Shown piece by piece: positions 53,335 to 64,000 of a DNA stretch of 64,000 nt. How positions within the stretch are numbered: the first letter of the stretch is position 1; each line of letters begins with the position of its first letter. Origin of the DNA: Pyrenochaeta sp. MPI-SDFR-AT-0127 (Eukaryota > Ascomycota > Dothideomycetes > Pleosporales > Cucurbitariaceae); assembly GCA_020747015.1 (NCBI GenBank), contig JAGTJM010000014.1, positions 496,001-560,000 on the forward strand, read 5' to 3'. Under the pieces are notes generated by a model. It saw only the letters and a program-made list of their open reading frames with translations. It did not search any database and had not been told where the DNA came from. The position numbers and the translations under genes are program-made.

Positions 53335-55429
53335 ATGTCTGTGTTCGATAAATTCCCCAAGATTTACAATTTGTACTTCCTAGCGATCGTCGGCATGTAG
53401 TACATGACGAAGTACGAACGAATCACGCTCTGACTATGTGCCTTGTCTTTTTACAGCTACAATGGGTGGCATGATCTTCGGTTTTGATATCTCATCCATG
53501 AGTGCCATTATCGACTCTATCCAGTATCGGTGAGTAGTCAATCTTAGACTTGGACTACATGGACTGACTATATCATAGTACATTTTTCAATAACCCTTCC
53601 GGTGTTGCTCAAGGAGCTATCGGTTCTGCTCTTGCTGCAGGCTCGGTTGTTGGCTCATTCATAGCCGGCCCAATTTCTGACAAGTATGGCCGTCGAGACT
53701 CGCTCATGTTTGCCTGTGTTTGGTGGCTCCTAGGGACAGCCTTGCAGGTTGTCACGAATGGCAGGGCTATGCTAATTGTTGGCCGCGTGTTGAACGGCGT
53801 CACTGTCGGTATCACTTCGTCCCAGGTCCCAGTGTATCTTGCGGAGATTTCAAAGCACTCGCAGCGCGGCGCTATCATCATCATTCAACAGTTGGCGATC
53901 GAATGGGGCATCCTTATTATGTGAGTGGAGACCAGTGATCGCAACCAAGCAAGGCTGATTGGCGAAGGTTCTTCATCGGCTATGGATGCTCTTTCATACC
54001 TGGAGAAACGACTTCGTTTCGCACAGCCTGGGGCATCCAATTCGTCCCCTGTGTGATCTTCATGGCTGGCCTACCCTTCCTCCCCGAGTCTCCACGTTGG
54101 CTAGCAAAAGTTTGACCGCACAGAGGAGGCCATCTTCATCCTCGCCAGTATTCAAGCCGATGGTAATCTCGAGGATCCCTATGTTATTGCAGAATACGAA
54201 GAAATCATCACGGTGCTTACTGCCGAACGCCTAGCACCGGCAGGATGGAGGAAGTTCGTCTACAATGGCATGTGGCGACGAACACTAGCTGGATTTTCGG
54301 TACAGGCATGGCAACAGCTGTCTGGAGCGAACGTGATGACATACTACTCTTGAAAAATGATTTTATTGAGATGATATTCTAATTACTTCTGGGATGCTGT
54401 CTTTATAGACAGCTCCCACATCGGTCACGTGACTGTTTGTTTGAGATTTGACTCAAACACTGCAGCTTGACTTAGACAATCTTTGCTGTCGCACTGTTAT
54501 GCAACTTGTCATCAACAACAACTACGTTGTCTACATATTTTCGATGGCTGGACTCGAAGGCAATATCAAACTCATATCCTCTGGTGTGCAATATGCGCTG
54601 TTCATCATCTTCTCATCCATTATGTTCTTCTTTGTCGACAAGATTGGCCGAAGGACTCTGTTAGTGTACGGCGCCATAGCGATGGGATTCTGTCATTTCG
54701 TCGTCGGCGGTACCCTGGGTGCCAATTATGCATATGTGCCCGGTAAGTTGTCTGATGGGTGGCCAAAACAATTGCTAACATACTACAGAGGGCGTGAATG
54801 GCGACAAGAATGTTCAAATGCTTGTTAACGGACCGCCAGCGAATACTGTCATAGCCTTTTCCTACCTTTTAATAATTATCTATGCTCTAACACTAGCGCC
54901 CATCTGTTGGGTATACGCCGCTGAGGTCTGGTCGCTCGAAACCCGAGCTTGGGGCATGGGTATCGCCGCCATCGGGAATTGGCTCTTCAATTTCGCCATC
55001 GGCTTGTGTACGTATCGTCAATATACAAACTGTATAGCGAACCTTGCGCTAACCCAATATTTTGCGCGTAGTCATCCCACCCGCCTTTCAAAATATCAGA
55101 TGGGGCCTCTTCGTTGTGTTTGGAGTTCTCTGTTTACTTGGTGCAACACAGTTCTGGCTCACATATCCAGAGGTAAATTGTGTGCAGCATTGCAAGACCA
55201 CACTTGCTAATAGATCATATAGACTTGCTGCAAGACTATTGAAGAAATTGAAGTCTTGTTCAGCGATGATGGTCCTCGGGCCTGGAAGACTAAGAAGGGT
55301 CAATCTCGTCTTGAGACTGAAGCAGCTGCTATCGCTAGCGGGCAGGCGAAAGGTGAGGCGAGGGCCGACATTGAGAAAGTCATCGCGGACACCAAGGCCG
55401 GTAATGATACCAAGACTGAGGCAGTCTAA
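53335..55429 (+). pseudogene. MFS sugar/quinate-type transporter, broken by a 1-nt frameshift and an insertion
   Basis: Reading with ordinary introns gives a twelve-helix sugar-porter: MGGMIFGFDISSMS, the DKYGRRDS loop, GRVLNGVTVGITSSQVPVYLAEIS, PESPRWLAK, a DKIGRRTLL loop, and AAEVWSLETRAWGMGIAAIGNWLFNF with a C-terminal charged tail. Introns near 53529-53579, 53922-53967, 54744-54789, 55010-55071 and 55172-55222 are all normal, so the gene was recently active. At about 54112 the sequence GTTTGACCG has one extra T relative to the frame (GTT GAC CGC), bringing TGA into frame. At 54348-54525 a 178-bp insert separates MTYY from VVYIF, which are contiguous in this family. The first splice is also unusual: only a GC donor at 53394 (GCATGT) keeps the frame. 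Sugar porters import hexoses or related compounds; this copy is probably dead. Confidence 0.8.
54348..54525. mobile_element. 178-bp insertion in the transporter with 5-bp flanking duplication
   Basis: The bases ACTAC occur at 54343-54347 and again at 54521-54525, and the transporter frame (ATG ACA TAC TAC, then GTT GTC TAC) is continuous if one copy and the material between are removed. No clear terminal inverted repeats are seen. It could be a short non-autonomous element or another kind of insertion; the duplication may be partly chance. Confidence 0.5.
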
Positions 55430-55823
55430 GTCTGTACATGTTGACATCGACATGTAACGTTGGAATGCAAAATAAATAGACCTATGAATTGGCCTCAAAT
55501 AGTGCCAATATGAGGTGATAATGCTAGGTCGTTGACATACTGTGTTATTGTAACGTTACATCATGCTCATGAATGACTATTTTTAAGCATGCTGGTGGCA
55601 CAGCAGTACATCAACAACATAAATAATATTTCTCTTCAAAGCAGCTTCCATCTCACGTTGAATTAGAATGCATTCACAAAGCCACAAAGGGCATTAGTTG
55701 AATTGAGCATATTCTGACCTCAATATATACTGTCTGCGTAATAGGTTTTGCTCAACGTTAAATACATTTAGAGCTTTTTTCTTTACTAGTATTTGATCAA
55801 TTCGATTCAACCTACGCATGTCC
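55430..55823. other. Convergent 3' intergenic region
   Basis: AT-rich 3' flanks of the transporter (plus) and the coiled-coil gene (minus). No gene, RNA or repeat is supported. Confidence 0.5.
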
Positions 55824-56703
55824 TTATAACAACTCTTCTTTTTCTTTCGAATCCACCATCGGCTGCTTGCCTTCCGTTGCTGCCCTCGTCTGCACCTTAT
55901 CATCTGCATCCTGCCTCTCTTTAACATTCTTCTTCACTGACTTCGGCCACTCAACTGCTGCTGGCGGACATCGTGTTCCTACTTTACAGTCCCTTATCTT
56001 CTCCATAATATCATCTAGTGCATTCTGTTCATCTCTTTGCTTCGGCTGATCCTTCCGGAAATTGGCTATGATGGTGTCATGCCTCTTGTTCTCCTCAGGG
56101 AGGTTACAGCGTGGTTTTAACGGTCTATTGTCAGCCTTCTCGGTACTTGAGGGCGTCAGGGAAGAGTTTGATGATTCAGGGAAGTACTCGCCGCGCTCAG
56201 GGCTAAAAAATGTTATGTTCCCGAATGCTGGATACGCATCGCGACGGCTGGCCGCGGTTTGTAGATGATTGATGTGTCGCTCATTCCGCATATTATTGTC
56301 CATCAATCTAGCGATATCGTTCTCTAGCATGTCTTTATGTCTCTTCGTATGTTCGAAGGCGTTGTTTGTCGCTTCCAGCTTGGTCTCTAGTGCTTCAACT
56401 GTCTTTTGCAAACTTTCGAGACACCAGTGCTTGGGGTCTCTTGTCTTTTCTTGGTACTTTCTGATGGAGACTAACATTTCATTCTGCTGCTCTTCGATGA
56501 GCTTTTCAAAACCTGTAATGCGCTGTTCTCTCTCGGTTTTGACTTTTTCCCACTCATCTTTCCATTGCTGCGCTTGTTCACGATGCTTGTCGACTTGCTC
56601 TCGTAACGCAAGATTTTCGCCTTTGAGTGCTTCATATGCAATTTGGAGTTCTCTCCCTTCACCCTCGAGAAGATCTTCGTCCCATTTGTTGGTCATTGCC
56701 TCC

Positions 56704-56711
56704 AGTTTTGC
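56704..56711. repeat. Left target-site duplication AGTTTTGC
   Basis: Eight bases flanking the left terminal repeat, identical to those at 60445-60452. An 8-bp duplication is the mark of hAT transposition. Confidence 0.9.
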
Positions 56712-56727
56712 CAGACTTGGGAACAAA
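56712..56727 (+). repeat. Left terminal inverted repeat of the hAT element
   Basis: CAGACTTGGGAACAAA begins immediately after the duplication and matches the inverse of the right end. A CAG start is common in hAT repeats. Confidence 0.9.
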
Positions 56728-57499
56728 TAAATCAAATCAAATAATGGCCTTATTTAATACTTGATTTGATTCCTATACAAAACTCGTTACTTAATTTGAT
56801 TTAATTTATAAAAAAAAAGTCGAAATTTGATTTAATTTAAGTTAATTTAATAGTAAGGGTAAAAAAAGGTAAAAAGGAACTAGCTGGATTCGAACTTACA
56901 TCTTTTTGCGTATAGATTTATGGTGTCCGTAAGAAAGAGATATAGTATCCCTACTATACTACCCTACTAGCAAAGGTAGGATATGCACTGTAGTAAGGTA
57001 ATAGGTAAGTTTTTATAATAGTAGACTCGAGGATATAATATTATATAACTACTAAGTTTTTAAGGTTTTAGTATAATAATTATCTATAACGCTAATAGCC
57101 TTATAAGGAGCCTTAATTATTTATCCTAGGTAATAGTGAAGTAAGGGGAGTAAGAGGGTAGAGAGTAGCAGGAGGAGTAATATTAATAAGTACGCGTTAA
57201 AGTTATATAAAAAATAGTAGTATAAGGTTAAAGGAAAAGTAATTTAAAAACTATAGAGAATAGCACTATAATAATAAAAAAATTAACCTAATAAGTATAT
57301 ACCCTAGGCTTATTACCCTTTAGAAACACCTCCTGCCTCTTATAATAAAAAAAGTTATAGTTAAAGGCGAGTATTAAGCTGTAATTATAGGTTAAAATTA
57401 TAAGAAAATAGACACTAACTAAACACTAACTAGGCAGTACCCTCCTCCTATTAATTGATTTAGTATAGTCTTGCGATCTCCTGCTTACTTATAACCAGC

Positions 57500-60081
57500 T
57501 CTACTTCCCGTATATCTCTTTTATCCAGAGGATAAAAGCCTACTACCCTCTAACTCTTAACACACTATAATCCTGCTAGTAAGTTTAAACTAATATTACG
57601 CCTTTAAGGCTCTAGTAGATCACCTAGTTTACTAAACATGCGCTCGCAATCGTAGCTACTAGCTAGTATTATTATAATATTAATTGCAAGCTGCGATAGC
57701 TGCGGAAACCTTATGCGCACAGAGAGCTAGTATTAAACTAGATTACTACTAGATTCGAACTCTAAGGTTATCTAGGATAGCTTAAACTTACGCTAGCGTT
57801 CTAATTAATCTATCGTAGATAGATCGCTGCTTTACTTAAGATCAGCGTTTATAAGTACTACGATAGAGTTGCGCAGGCTACTCGTACACGGCGCTCTTAG
57901 TTAGATTAGAGTAGGTTGTTCCTGTTTATATTTTAACTATAGTAATTATAACTTAGCCTTATTATAGATAAGCCATTCAGGTTTATCGCGCCAGCTATTA
58001 TTATAATAGTTTTTATAGTATAGATAGAGGTAATAGGCAGCGTAGTATATTAGCGAAGCGTCGAGCTTATTATAATAAAAGTTAAGCTTATTCTACGCCG
58101 CGCGCAGGTTAATTAGGAGATAGTCCTTAGGCGCGTTATTACTATTAAAATCAATATCCTTATAAGCCTTAAGGATACCCTTATAAGCCTTAAGGATAGC
58201 CTTAAACTATAGGATAATCTTAAACGCAGCGCCGTACCTACCTAACTTACCGCGCGCCTTAAGACTACTTATTACCTCCTTTAAAGGCCTAAGTACTTTA
58301 ATATACTTAGTTACGACTGTCTAATCTACTATAGATAGGCTGCTAGATCTTATCTAAGAAGGCGCGTTAGCTTTTTTATTACCGCGAGCTTTAGCGTATA
58401 GATTATACCTAAGTTAGCGATTAATATAATTAGTTACGTATTTATCGATAGTATCCTTTAGTTAAACTACTCGTATAAAGGTATCGTAAAAGCTATTCTA
58501 GCGAGTAATAATAGGCCTAATAGGCTTAAGGTAGGGCGTACGATCTATTATTAATAGGTAATTAGCAGCGCGTTATGCTGTAGTAAAAAGATTGTATTAT
58601 GCAGGCGTCCTAATATAGTTAATAATATTGACTAGAACACCTAGAGGTCCTTCTTTACGCTATTCCCTAAGGTACTATACCTTAATCTTAAACTCCTCCT
58701 TACTATTATTATATACGGCATTATTAAGGCTAAATATAATTATCTAGCTAATAAGATTAAGGGTATAGGCTGCGTAATAGAGGCGGCGATAGAGGGGATT
58801 AAAATTGTAGGTTTAGGCGAGAGATGTAATAGCACGATTATTAGTATATATATTATTAAGAATATAATAACTAAGGGCCTTATAGTTAATACTAAACGTA
58901 TTAAGAGTCTCTATAACTACCTTAGCTATCCTCTTACTAGTATAGGAGCCTATAAGCTATAGTAGGGTAATAGGGAGATCCCTAAGAGTACTATTATTAT
59001 TAGTATAGTAAGCTATAATACTAAAGAATCCTCGTTTACTACCCTTAGTTGTCTAACTATTAAAGCTTATATAGATCTTACTAAGAGATTGCGATAGCTA
59101 TCTAACTACCTGCGGCTCTAAGTAATAATAGAGCCTTATTATATAACTAGTAACGCTACGATAACTTACCTATAGTGTATTTACAGCCTCTAGATTTGCG
59201 TACGCGATTATCTCCTTAAACGTAGGCGTTTTAAACTTACGTAACAGATAGTTATTATTAATAAGCTAGCTTACTACTGCGTACTAAAAGCCTTATACAT
59301 TAAAGTTTCCTATCTTATTTATAAGCTCTTACGTAAGTGTAAGACCGTTATTAACTATAAACTTAAGGGATTATTGCCTAGGTAGTAACGTATTAGTAAT
59401 AAGGTTACCCTTATAATCGCGGCGATAGCTAGGCTTTAAAAGAGCTATATATTTAAGGGCGTTTAAGGTTAAGACTATAGTTTCGTAGATAGCCTTCTCG
59501 TTATATATACGAGCTTTATAATATACTTTACATATCTAAAAGATCCTATGAGGATCTTTAAGTAAGTAGACGCGATAGCTATATATATAGATCTAGCTTT
59601 TCTTATATTTCTAGCTGCGATATAGCTTACTAAATAGCTTTAGACGATCCTAGTTAATACTATTAAAGTTATTAACTATATACTTATTAAACTCTATCGT
59701 TATTTCGGTATTATCTCTACTATTAATTATATTAGTTTATGCCTTAGTAGTAGCTTAGGAGCTGTTAGTAGGTAAGATAATCGCATCTTCTACTTGTAAC
59801 TCGAGGAGGATTAGATTAATAGGTATGGATAGACGCTTTATAGCCTAGCTAGCAGCGACTACTAGAGCTCGACGCGGAGATGTACGTAGGGGTAACCTAG
59901 GCAGAGAGTCCTCTATATTAATAGGGCGCGAGGCGTTAAGATTAGCAGGTTATAGGGCATTAATATCTAATTATAAGGTGTTAACATTAATAGGTTATAA
60001 GGCACTACCCCTATAGATTCTCTGGCGTTTATTATAGTGGTTTAGAGGTGTAGTAACGCGTTTTAGTTTATGAGGAGGCAT
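57500..60081 (-). pseudogene. RIP-inactivated hAT transposase
   Basis: On the minus strand an ATG at 60081 begins MPPHKLKRVTTPLNHYNKRQ, soon followed by stops. Family blocks survive in one frame: S-stop-TTKGSKRGFFSIIAYYTN (usual SWTSKRxxRRFLGVVAHY), LRDLPITLL-stop-LIGSYTSKRIAKVV, YYILNNIYTNNRAITSLA (usual DNAxNND), NKLNFYYNKLDASLIYYAAYYLYLYYKNYY with NSWRDKPEWL, and near the end LASSYDCERMFSKLGDLLEP-stop-RRN, the hAT C-terminal dimerisation motif (usual SASSCDCERMFSELGDLLEPRRR). More than a dozen in-frame TAG/TAA codons, several clearly replacing Trp or Gln codons, show C-to-T and G-to-A changes. The gene cannot make a transposase. Confidence 0.9.
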
Positions 60082-60428
60082 AATATAAGTAGAAGATACT
60101 AAAATATAATAGATATAGGTAAAGGATAGTTATTATAGATAGTAAATAACGCGATTAAAGTTAGGATAGAATAAAACGTTAATATAAATAACCTAATGAC
60201 TAAGCTAAAAAACCTTAACACTAAAGAATTATTACAGGATTTCCACCAATTTATATGAGATATGGCCTGTGATTGGTTAAAATGATCAAATTAAATCAAA
60301 CTTCCAAATCAAATAATGCCTTTATTTATTACTTAATTTGATTTGGACATTTCTTGAGACCTCACGAATTAATTTGATTTGATTCACAATTATTCAAACA
60401 AATCAAGTCAAATCAAGTAAATTATTTG

Positions 60429-60444
60429 TTTGTTCCCAAGTCTG
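60429..60444 (-). repeat. Right terminal inverted repeat of the hAT element
   Basis: TTTGTTCCCAAGTCTG, the exact reverse complement of the left repeat over 16 bases, ends directly before the second target duplication. Confidence 0.9.
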
Positions 60445-60452
60445 AGTTTTGC
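60445..60452. repeat. Right target-site duplication AGTTTTGC
   Basis: Identical to 56704-56711; lies inside the coding frame of the interrupted coiled-coil gene. Confidence 0.9.
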
Positions 60453-60596
60453 TGAGTCCCGTATCCATTTTACTTGCTTATTTTGCTCTCCATGGTAATC
60501 AATTGCGTTTTCATCCATCAGCCTGGTTAATTCCTCCGCGTTGAGCTCCACTGATGTGTCACGTCTTTTGACTGTAGTACTACGAAAGGCGAATCA

Positions 60597-63500
60597 CCAA
60601 CTTTGCTTGAAAGTAGCGGTTGAAGTCCCCAAATCTGATCGCAAAGGCCTGGGTTTTCCGTTCAATTGGACCACCAGATGACGTAGCTGAGTATGAACTG
60701 AGCTACTCTCAAAAGGGAAGTCTATAGTGGCTTGCATGTGACCTTTGAGGCTATTCCAATCGGTGAGTGTTCTCTCAGACATAATCTGAGGTCCCTTATC
60801 AATGGCTGTGCAAACTGTTTTGATGTCCCTGTTCAGCTTTTCAAGACCTTCTTTCGTTATTTTGGAGTTTCTTCAGCTTCGTCAGTGCTTAGGATTACGC
60901 ATTCTGGTACAAAATCTGGTAACACGACCTGAGTTTTCTGTTCATCTCTCTTTCATCAACCCGTCATTGATTACCAATGGCTCCTAGGGAAGCCTAAGGA
61001 CGAGAAAGGTATTTTCATGTGAGGGCGCTGCAAGACAAGCAGTGCTGATAGTATCTGTCATACCATATGGGTTTTCTTCAATCTTTGCAGATTGAAAGTA
61101 CTTTCTTCTTCTAGAAATCGAATTCTCGGAATTGCCGATCTAGCCCTAATCAATGTTCCGTTGCAGAGTTTCCTCACAAGGGCAGGTCCCGTATGAGAGT
61201 GAAGCCCTGCTCTTCCACTCTGTCTTCTTAGTGGTATTATGAGTACCATGAAAAATCGATGAATGAGTTTTCAGGAACTCATAATTTTGAAGTTTTTTTT
61301 GCCGCTTGGCCTACATTGTGTTGATATCACCCTCATGGCCGAGCGCAGTGAATCCTGCAAATTCTTCGACCATTCCGTTCTTCTCTTCGACCAAATAATC
61401 TGCTCCTGTCTTGTGTGTATGGCTTCCTTTCGTGCCACTTTTATCGTGTGAAGTTCACGGCAGAGATGCGATATATAGTCCATGACATTGGACGAAGTGT
61501 TCGCGCTTAAAGGGCGTTCGCAAGCGTTAGGTCCTTTGCATGTTTCGAACTATTATATTCATCATGTTTCTTATCAAAGCATTAGAGGTAATTGGTATCT
61601 CCACTATCAATAGTGAACATGGTTAAGTCTTGTACCTGATCTGACTACTTGGGCAGATACTCTAGGACTCTACTGGTTTGATCTTCTGGTGCTCCATTGC
61701 ATCGAGGTGCTGCGAAGGGGTCTGGCCATCGGGTCTGAAAACTGCTGACTGATCAAGTATGTCCTTGTCAAAGTGATTCAATTGTAAGACCCTTGCTGTT
61801 GATATATTCAAGGCATAATTCTAGGCCATCTTTCTGAGAATCTTTATGAACCATTTCCGCAAGCGTCTTGTCGAATGCAGTACCAAAGCGTTGCCAGTGC
61901 GGCCTTTGAGACCCTGTCCCAGATAGTAACCATTTGTTCCCCAGCCATAGATCTGAAAGCTCACTCAAGGCTTTCTTATTTCTAGGACTCCTTACCTGAA
62001 GTTTAATCTACAGGGGGCTGCTAATTTGTAACAGCTCAGTGGTCTCCTGACCATGATTGACGATGGTGAAATGTACATCACAGTAGTCTCGTTGTTAATG
62101 CTCAACGACCGCATTGACTCTTGCGCTAGTGAGGAGTCCTGACGCTTGGTTGGCCATGTCTATGTACCAGACCTTTAAATGTTGTGATACTGTCTCATAA
62201 ACTAGCATCCCATAGTTACCATAAGTATAAGCAACTGAATTGAGGTACATATGACGTCGACTTGGACAGGGCTTTGTAAGCCATCATCATTTCTCTTCTT
62301 CGACACTCAAACTTCATTATCCTCCCTACATATCTGTCAGGGGCTCAAGGCCATTGTTGTTAATAAGCCTTATTTCACACAAAGATAATTATCTTATCTC
62401 TTTATCAACAGTAATGCTAAGGGATGCCACCATAGTTCCGACAGCCTGGGACAAGCAGTTTTTGGCTGTCTTTATCGGGGAAGCACCGCCACTATACGAT
62501 TCTAAGGGGCGATGATTCTCCTGTCTTGTTTCATTTGAGACAAATGAACAGACCAAAGCGATAACTCGCTACCCAACCCTCGAGATCAGCAGCCATGAGG
62601 TCAGGGTAAGCGAGTTTATCACGAGATAATCACGTGCTGATGACAAGAGCTAACACTCGCAAGCCCGATGCGGGCGCCTTATGGTCACACGACTTGCCGG
62701 GAGCCGATTCTTCCAGCGCCGCTTTTAGGCTACATTGAGCGCACATAGGCTGCGAGATGGAAAATATTGTTGAGATGGCTAGGAATGATAGAGTTTGGGA
62801 ACTGAAGGCAGACAAGTGAACGTGGAAGAAATAAGACCAACCCTGTTCACCACACGACAGTTGATTACGGATTCTCAGAATGCGCTAAGGTTTTGAAAGT
62901 CATTCAAATTGCTCAGAGCGAACGTTTCCACTGTTCGCCACTTGCAGTATGCCCTCTAATTCTCCATGAGGTAGTTTTCCAGTGTGACAGCATAAGGTGT
63001 GATGGCAACCAACTGTACCGGCTGACCATATCCGAGCTCTAAAATCACAACAGCCACCATACAGAGTGATGGTATCGCATATGATTGATTGAACTAGTAT
63101 GTATGGCGTCATGTATTCACTGCATTTGTAAGCATGGGATGCCTATGGCGTTAGCTCACATACATTGAAAGTGTAATTCACGTGAAGAAAGGGCAATATT
63201 TTCCTCCAATCTTATGATCATGGTCGTGACAGAGTGAGCTTGTTACCACTGTATGCACCAACTGACATAGAAGACTTCTGAGGCAAGTCAACTAGCCAAC
63301 TAGGTTCATACAGTCGCCCACGCCCGCCCTCCAAGGGGTTAGCGGCCGTGGAGGCATCGCGATTGGAATTTAATTCAGTTAGATCACATGAAACCACACG
63401 GTCCAGATCACTTGGCTTTCAGGCCCTTGGCTGGATAACCTTTAATAAACTTTAGCTAGCATCGTGCGGAACACTTCCACCATCCGCCCGTTGAGCTATT

Positions 63501-64000
63501 GTAAGCCCTCCGCGTAGCCTTCCAAAGTCAAAACTAACACGCCTGATTTCCAAGGCTCCAGTGTGGAGACGACTGTGCATGATCAAGAGTCGCTCAATCA
63601 CCTCACTCTCTCAGATGCAGGTTTCGCTCGAAGACGACAAGAGAGATCGTTCAGTGTCTGCATCAGGGTCAATGCTTCCATGGACTTGGTTTACAGTGTT
63701 GCGTTGAGGAGCCAGGAGAAATTGGGTCGTTCGTCGAAAGTGCGTCGGTTGACCAGTGACCGTTGTATCTGTGCAACCTAAGCTCCCATTGCCTCGCACC
63801 GCCTGCTTGGTCAAGGTACAAGCAAAGCTTGGGACTGAGATCAGCCAGCTGTAAAGGGTAGAAGCCAGGCCGTCAAGAGTGGAGCCTGAGGTCAGACAGG
63901 CGACGGTGATTCCGTGCCACGTTATCGTACCATGGTTGAAGTCGCTGACGATGTGGGGTATATCACGTCGCTTATCCACCAGCGACTATGAGTGGCATTC
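60597..64000. other. No intact gene; possible upstream remnants of the split gene
   Basis: Minus-strand frames at 60594-60782, 61271-61483 (a basic, helical stretch: HTIKVARKEAIHTRQEQIIWSKRRTEWSKNLQDSLRS) and 61768-61968 (helical, EMVHKDSQKDGLELCLEYINSKG) have protein-like composition and the same direction as the coiled-coil gene, so they may be exons or decayed pieces of it or of a neighbour. Splice junctions could not be established. From 62000 to 64000 I see only short frames without motifs, no RNA gene and no transposon ends. This stretch does not show the extreme TA enrichment of the hAT element. Confidence 0.4.

Larger units (their letters stand above)
56712..60444. mobile_element. Complete hAT-family DNA transposon, 3733 bp, degraded by RIP
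   Basis: Terminal inverted repeats CAGACTTGGGAACAAA (left 56712-56727; right reverse complement 60429-60444) are flanked by the perfect 8-bp duplication AGTTTTGC. Sub-terminal regions carry repeated AATCAAAT/ATTTGATT motifs at both ends. Between them the sequence is very rich in TA dinucleotides, and C/G-containing codons have turned to stops, the outcome of repeat-induced point mutation. The minus strand encodes a wrecked hAT transposase (see 57500-60081). The composition change coincides with the element's ends. The element is inserted in the coding region of a coiled-coil gene, so it moved in before or during the period when RIP was active and has been immobile since. Confidence 0.93.
55824..60596 (-). 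pseudogene. Coiled-coil protein gene split by the hAT element
   Basis: The left part, 56711-55824, is a long frame of ~295 codons: a charged coiled coil (EGRELQIAYEALKGENLALREQVDKHREQ..., LQKTVEALETKLEATNNAFEHTKRHKDMLENDIARL) and a disordered Pro/Lys-rich tail ending KEKEELL. The right part, 60596-60453, lies beyond the transposon. Removing the element and one copy of the 8-bp duplication joins TCA GCA AAA CT to G GAG GCA ATG in one open frame, extending it at least 47 codons upstream with similar acidic, helical composition. Upstream of 60596 an in-frame stop precedes, so an intron or further damage lies there. The function is unknown; the ATGs downstream of the insertion could still allow a truncated protein. 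Confidence 0.75.

Noticed and set aside
62630..62815. Possible small secreted peptide on the minus strand
   Set aside because: The hydrophobic N-terminus has no ATG before it; the first ATG falls after the hydrophobic core.

Overview
This is a filamentous ascomycete nuclear window, most likely Pleosporales (Dothideomycetes). The basis is short GT-AG introns of about 45-70 nt with CTAAC-type branch sites, fungal families (hevein-type chitin-binding secreted proteins, a PTH11/SAT4-like membrane protein, HET/TPR remnants, alkaline ceramidase, Ppn1) and an AT-rich, stop-riddled hAT transposon with the signature of repeat-induced point mutation (RIP). The order is inferred from gene content; no species is claimed. 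Layout: 0.8-6.5 kb holds a small secreted protein and two F-box-like genes. 6.7-27.5 kb is a conserved housekeeping block: Spartan-type DNA-protein crosslink protease, TBC RabGAP, RLI1/ABCE1, CHD1 remodeller, endopolyphosphatase PPN1 and a CorA-like transporter. Spartan/TBC and RLI1/CHD1 are head-to-head pairs sharing promoters. 28.4-38.0 kb is an accessory secretome segment: two large serine-rich chitin-binding (CBM18) proteins with PAN-like domains flank a small cysteine-rich secreted protein and a signal-peptide/multi-TM gene. 39-41 kb contains wreckage of a HET/TPR/zinc-finger (heterokaryon-incompatibility type) gene. 42.3-51.1 kb is gene-rich again: rhodopsin-like membrane protein, small 4-TM protein, C2H2 factor (possibly INO80 subunit Iec1-like), pyridoxal-reductase-like aldo-keto reductase and alkaline ceramidase. 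51.45-51.59 kb holds tRNA-Pro(AGG). 53.3-55.4 kb is a broken MFS sugar transporter. 55.8-60.6 kb is a coiled-coil gene split by a complete, RIP-degraded 3.7-kb hAT element with an 8-bp target duplication. 60.6-64 kb shows no intact gene. The most unusual feature is the tRNA-Pro(AGG) gene. Removing the ordinary 17-nt tRNA intron and a further 51-nt insert gives a perfect cloverleaf. The 51-nt insert has every mark of a spliceosomal intron (GTAAGT donor, CCTAAC branch site, CAG acceptor) and sits between nucleotides 11 and 12, splitting the internal box A promoter. Exon structures were rebuilt by hand from reading frames, splice sites and family conservation; exact starts and splice sites lack transcript support.
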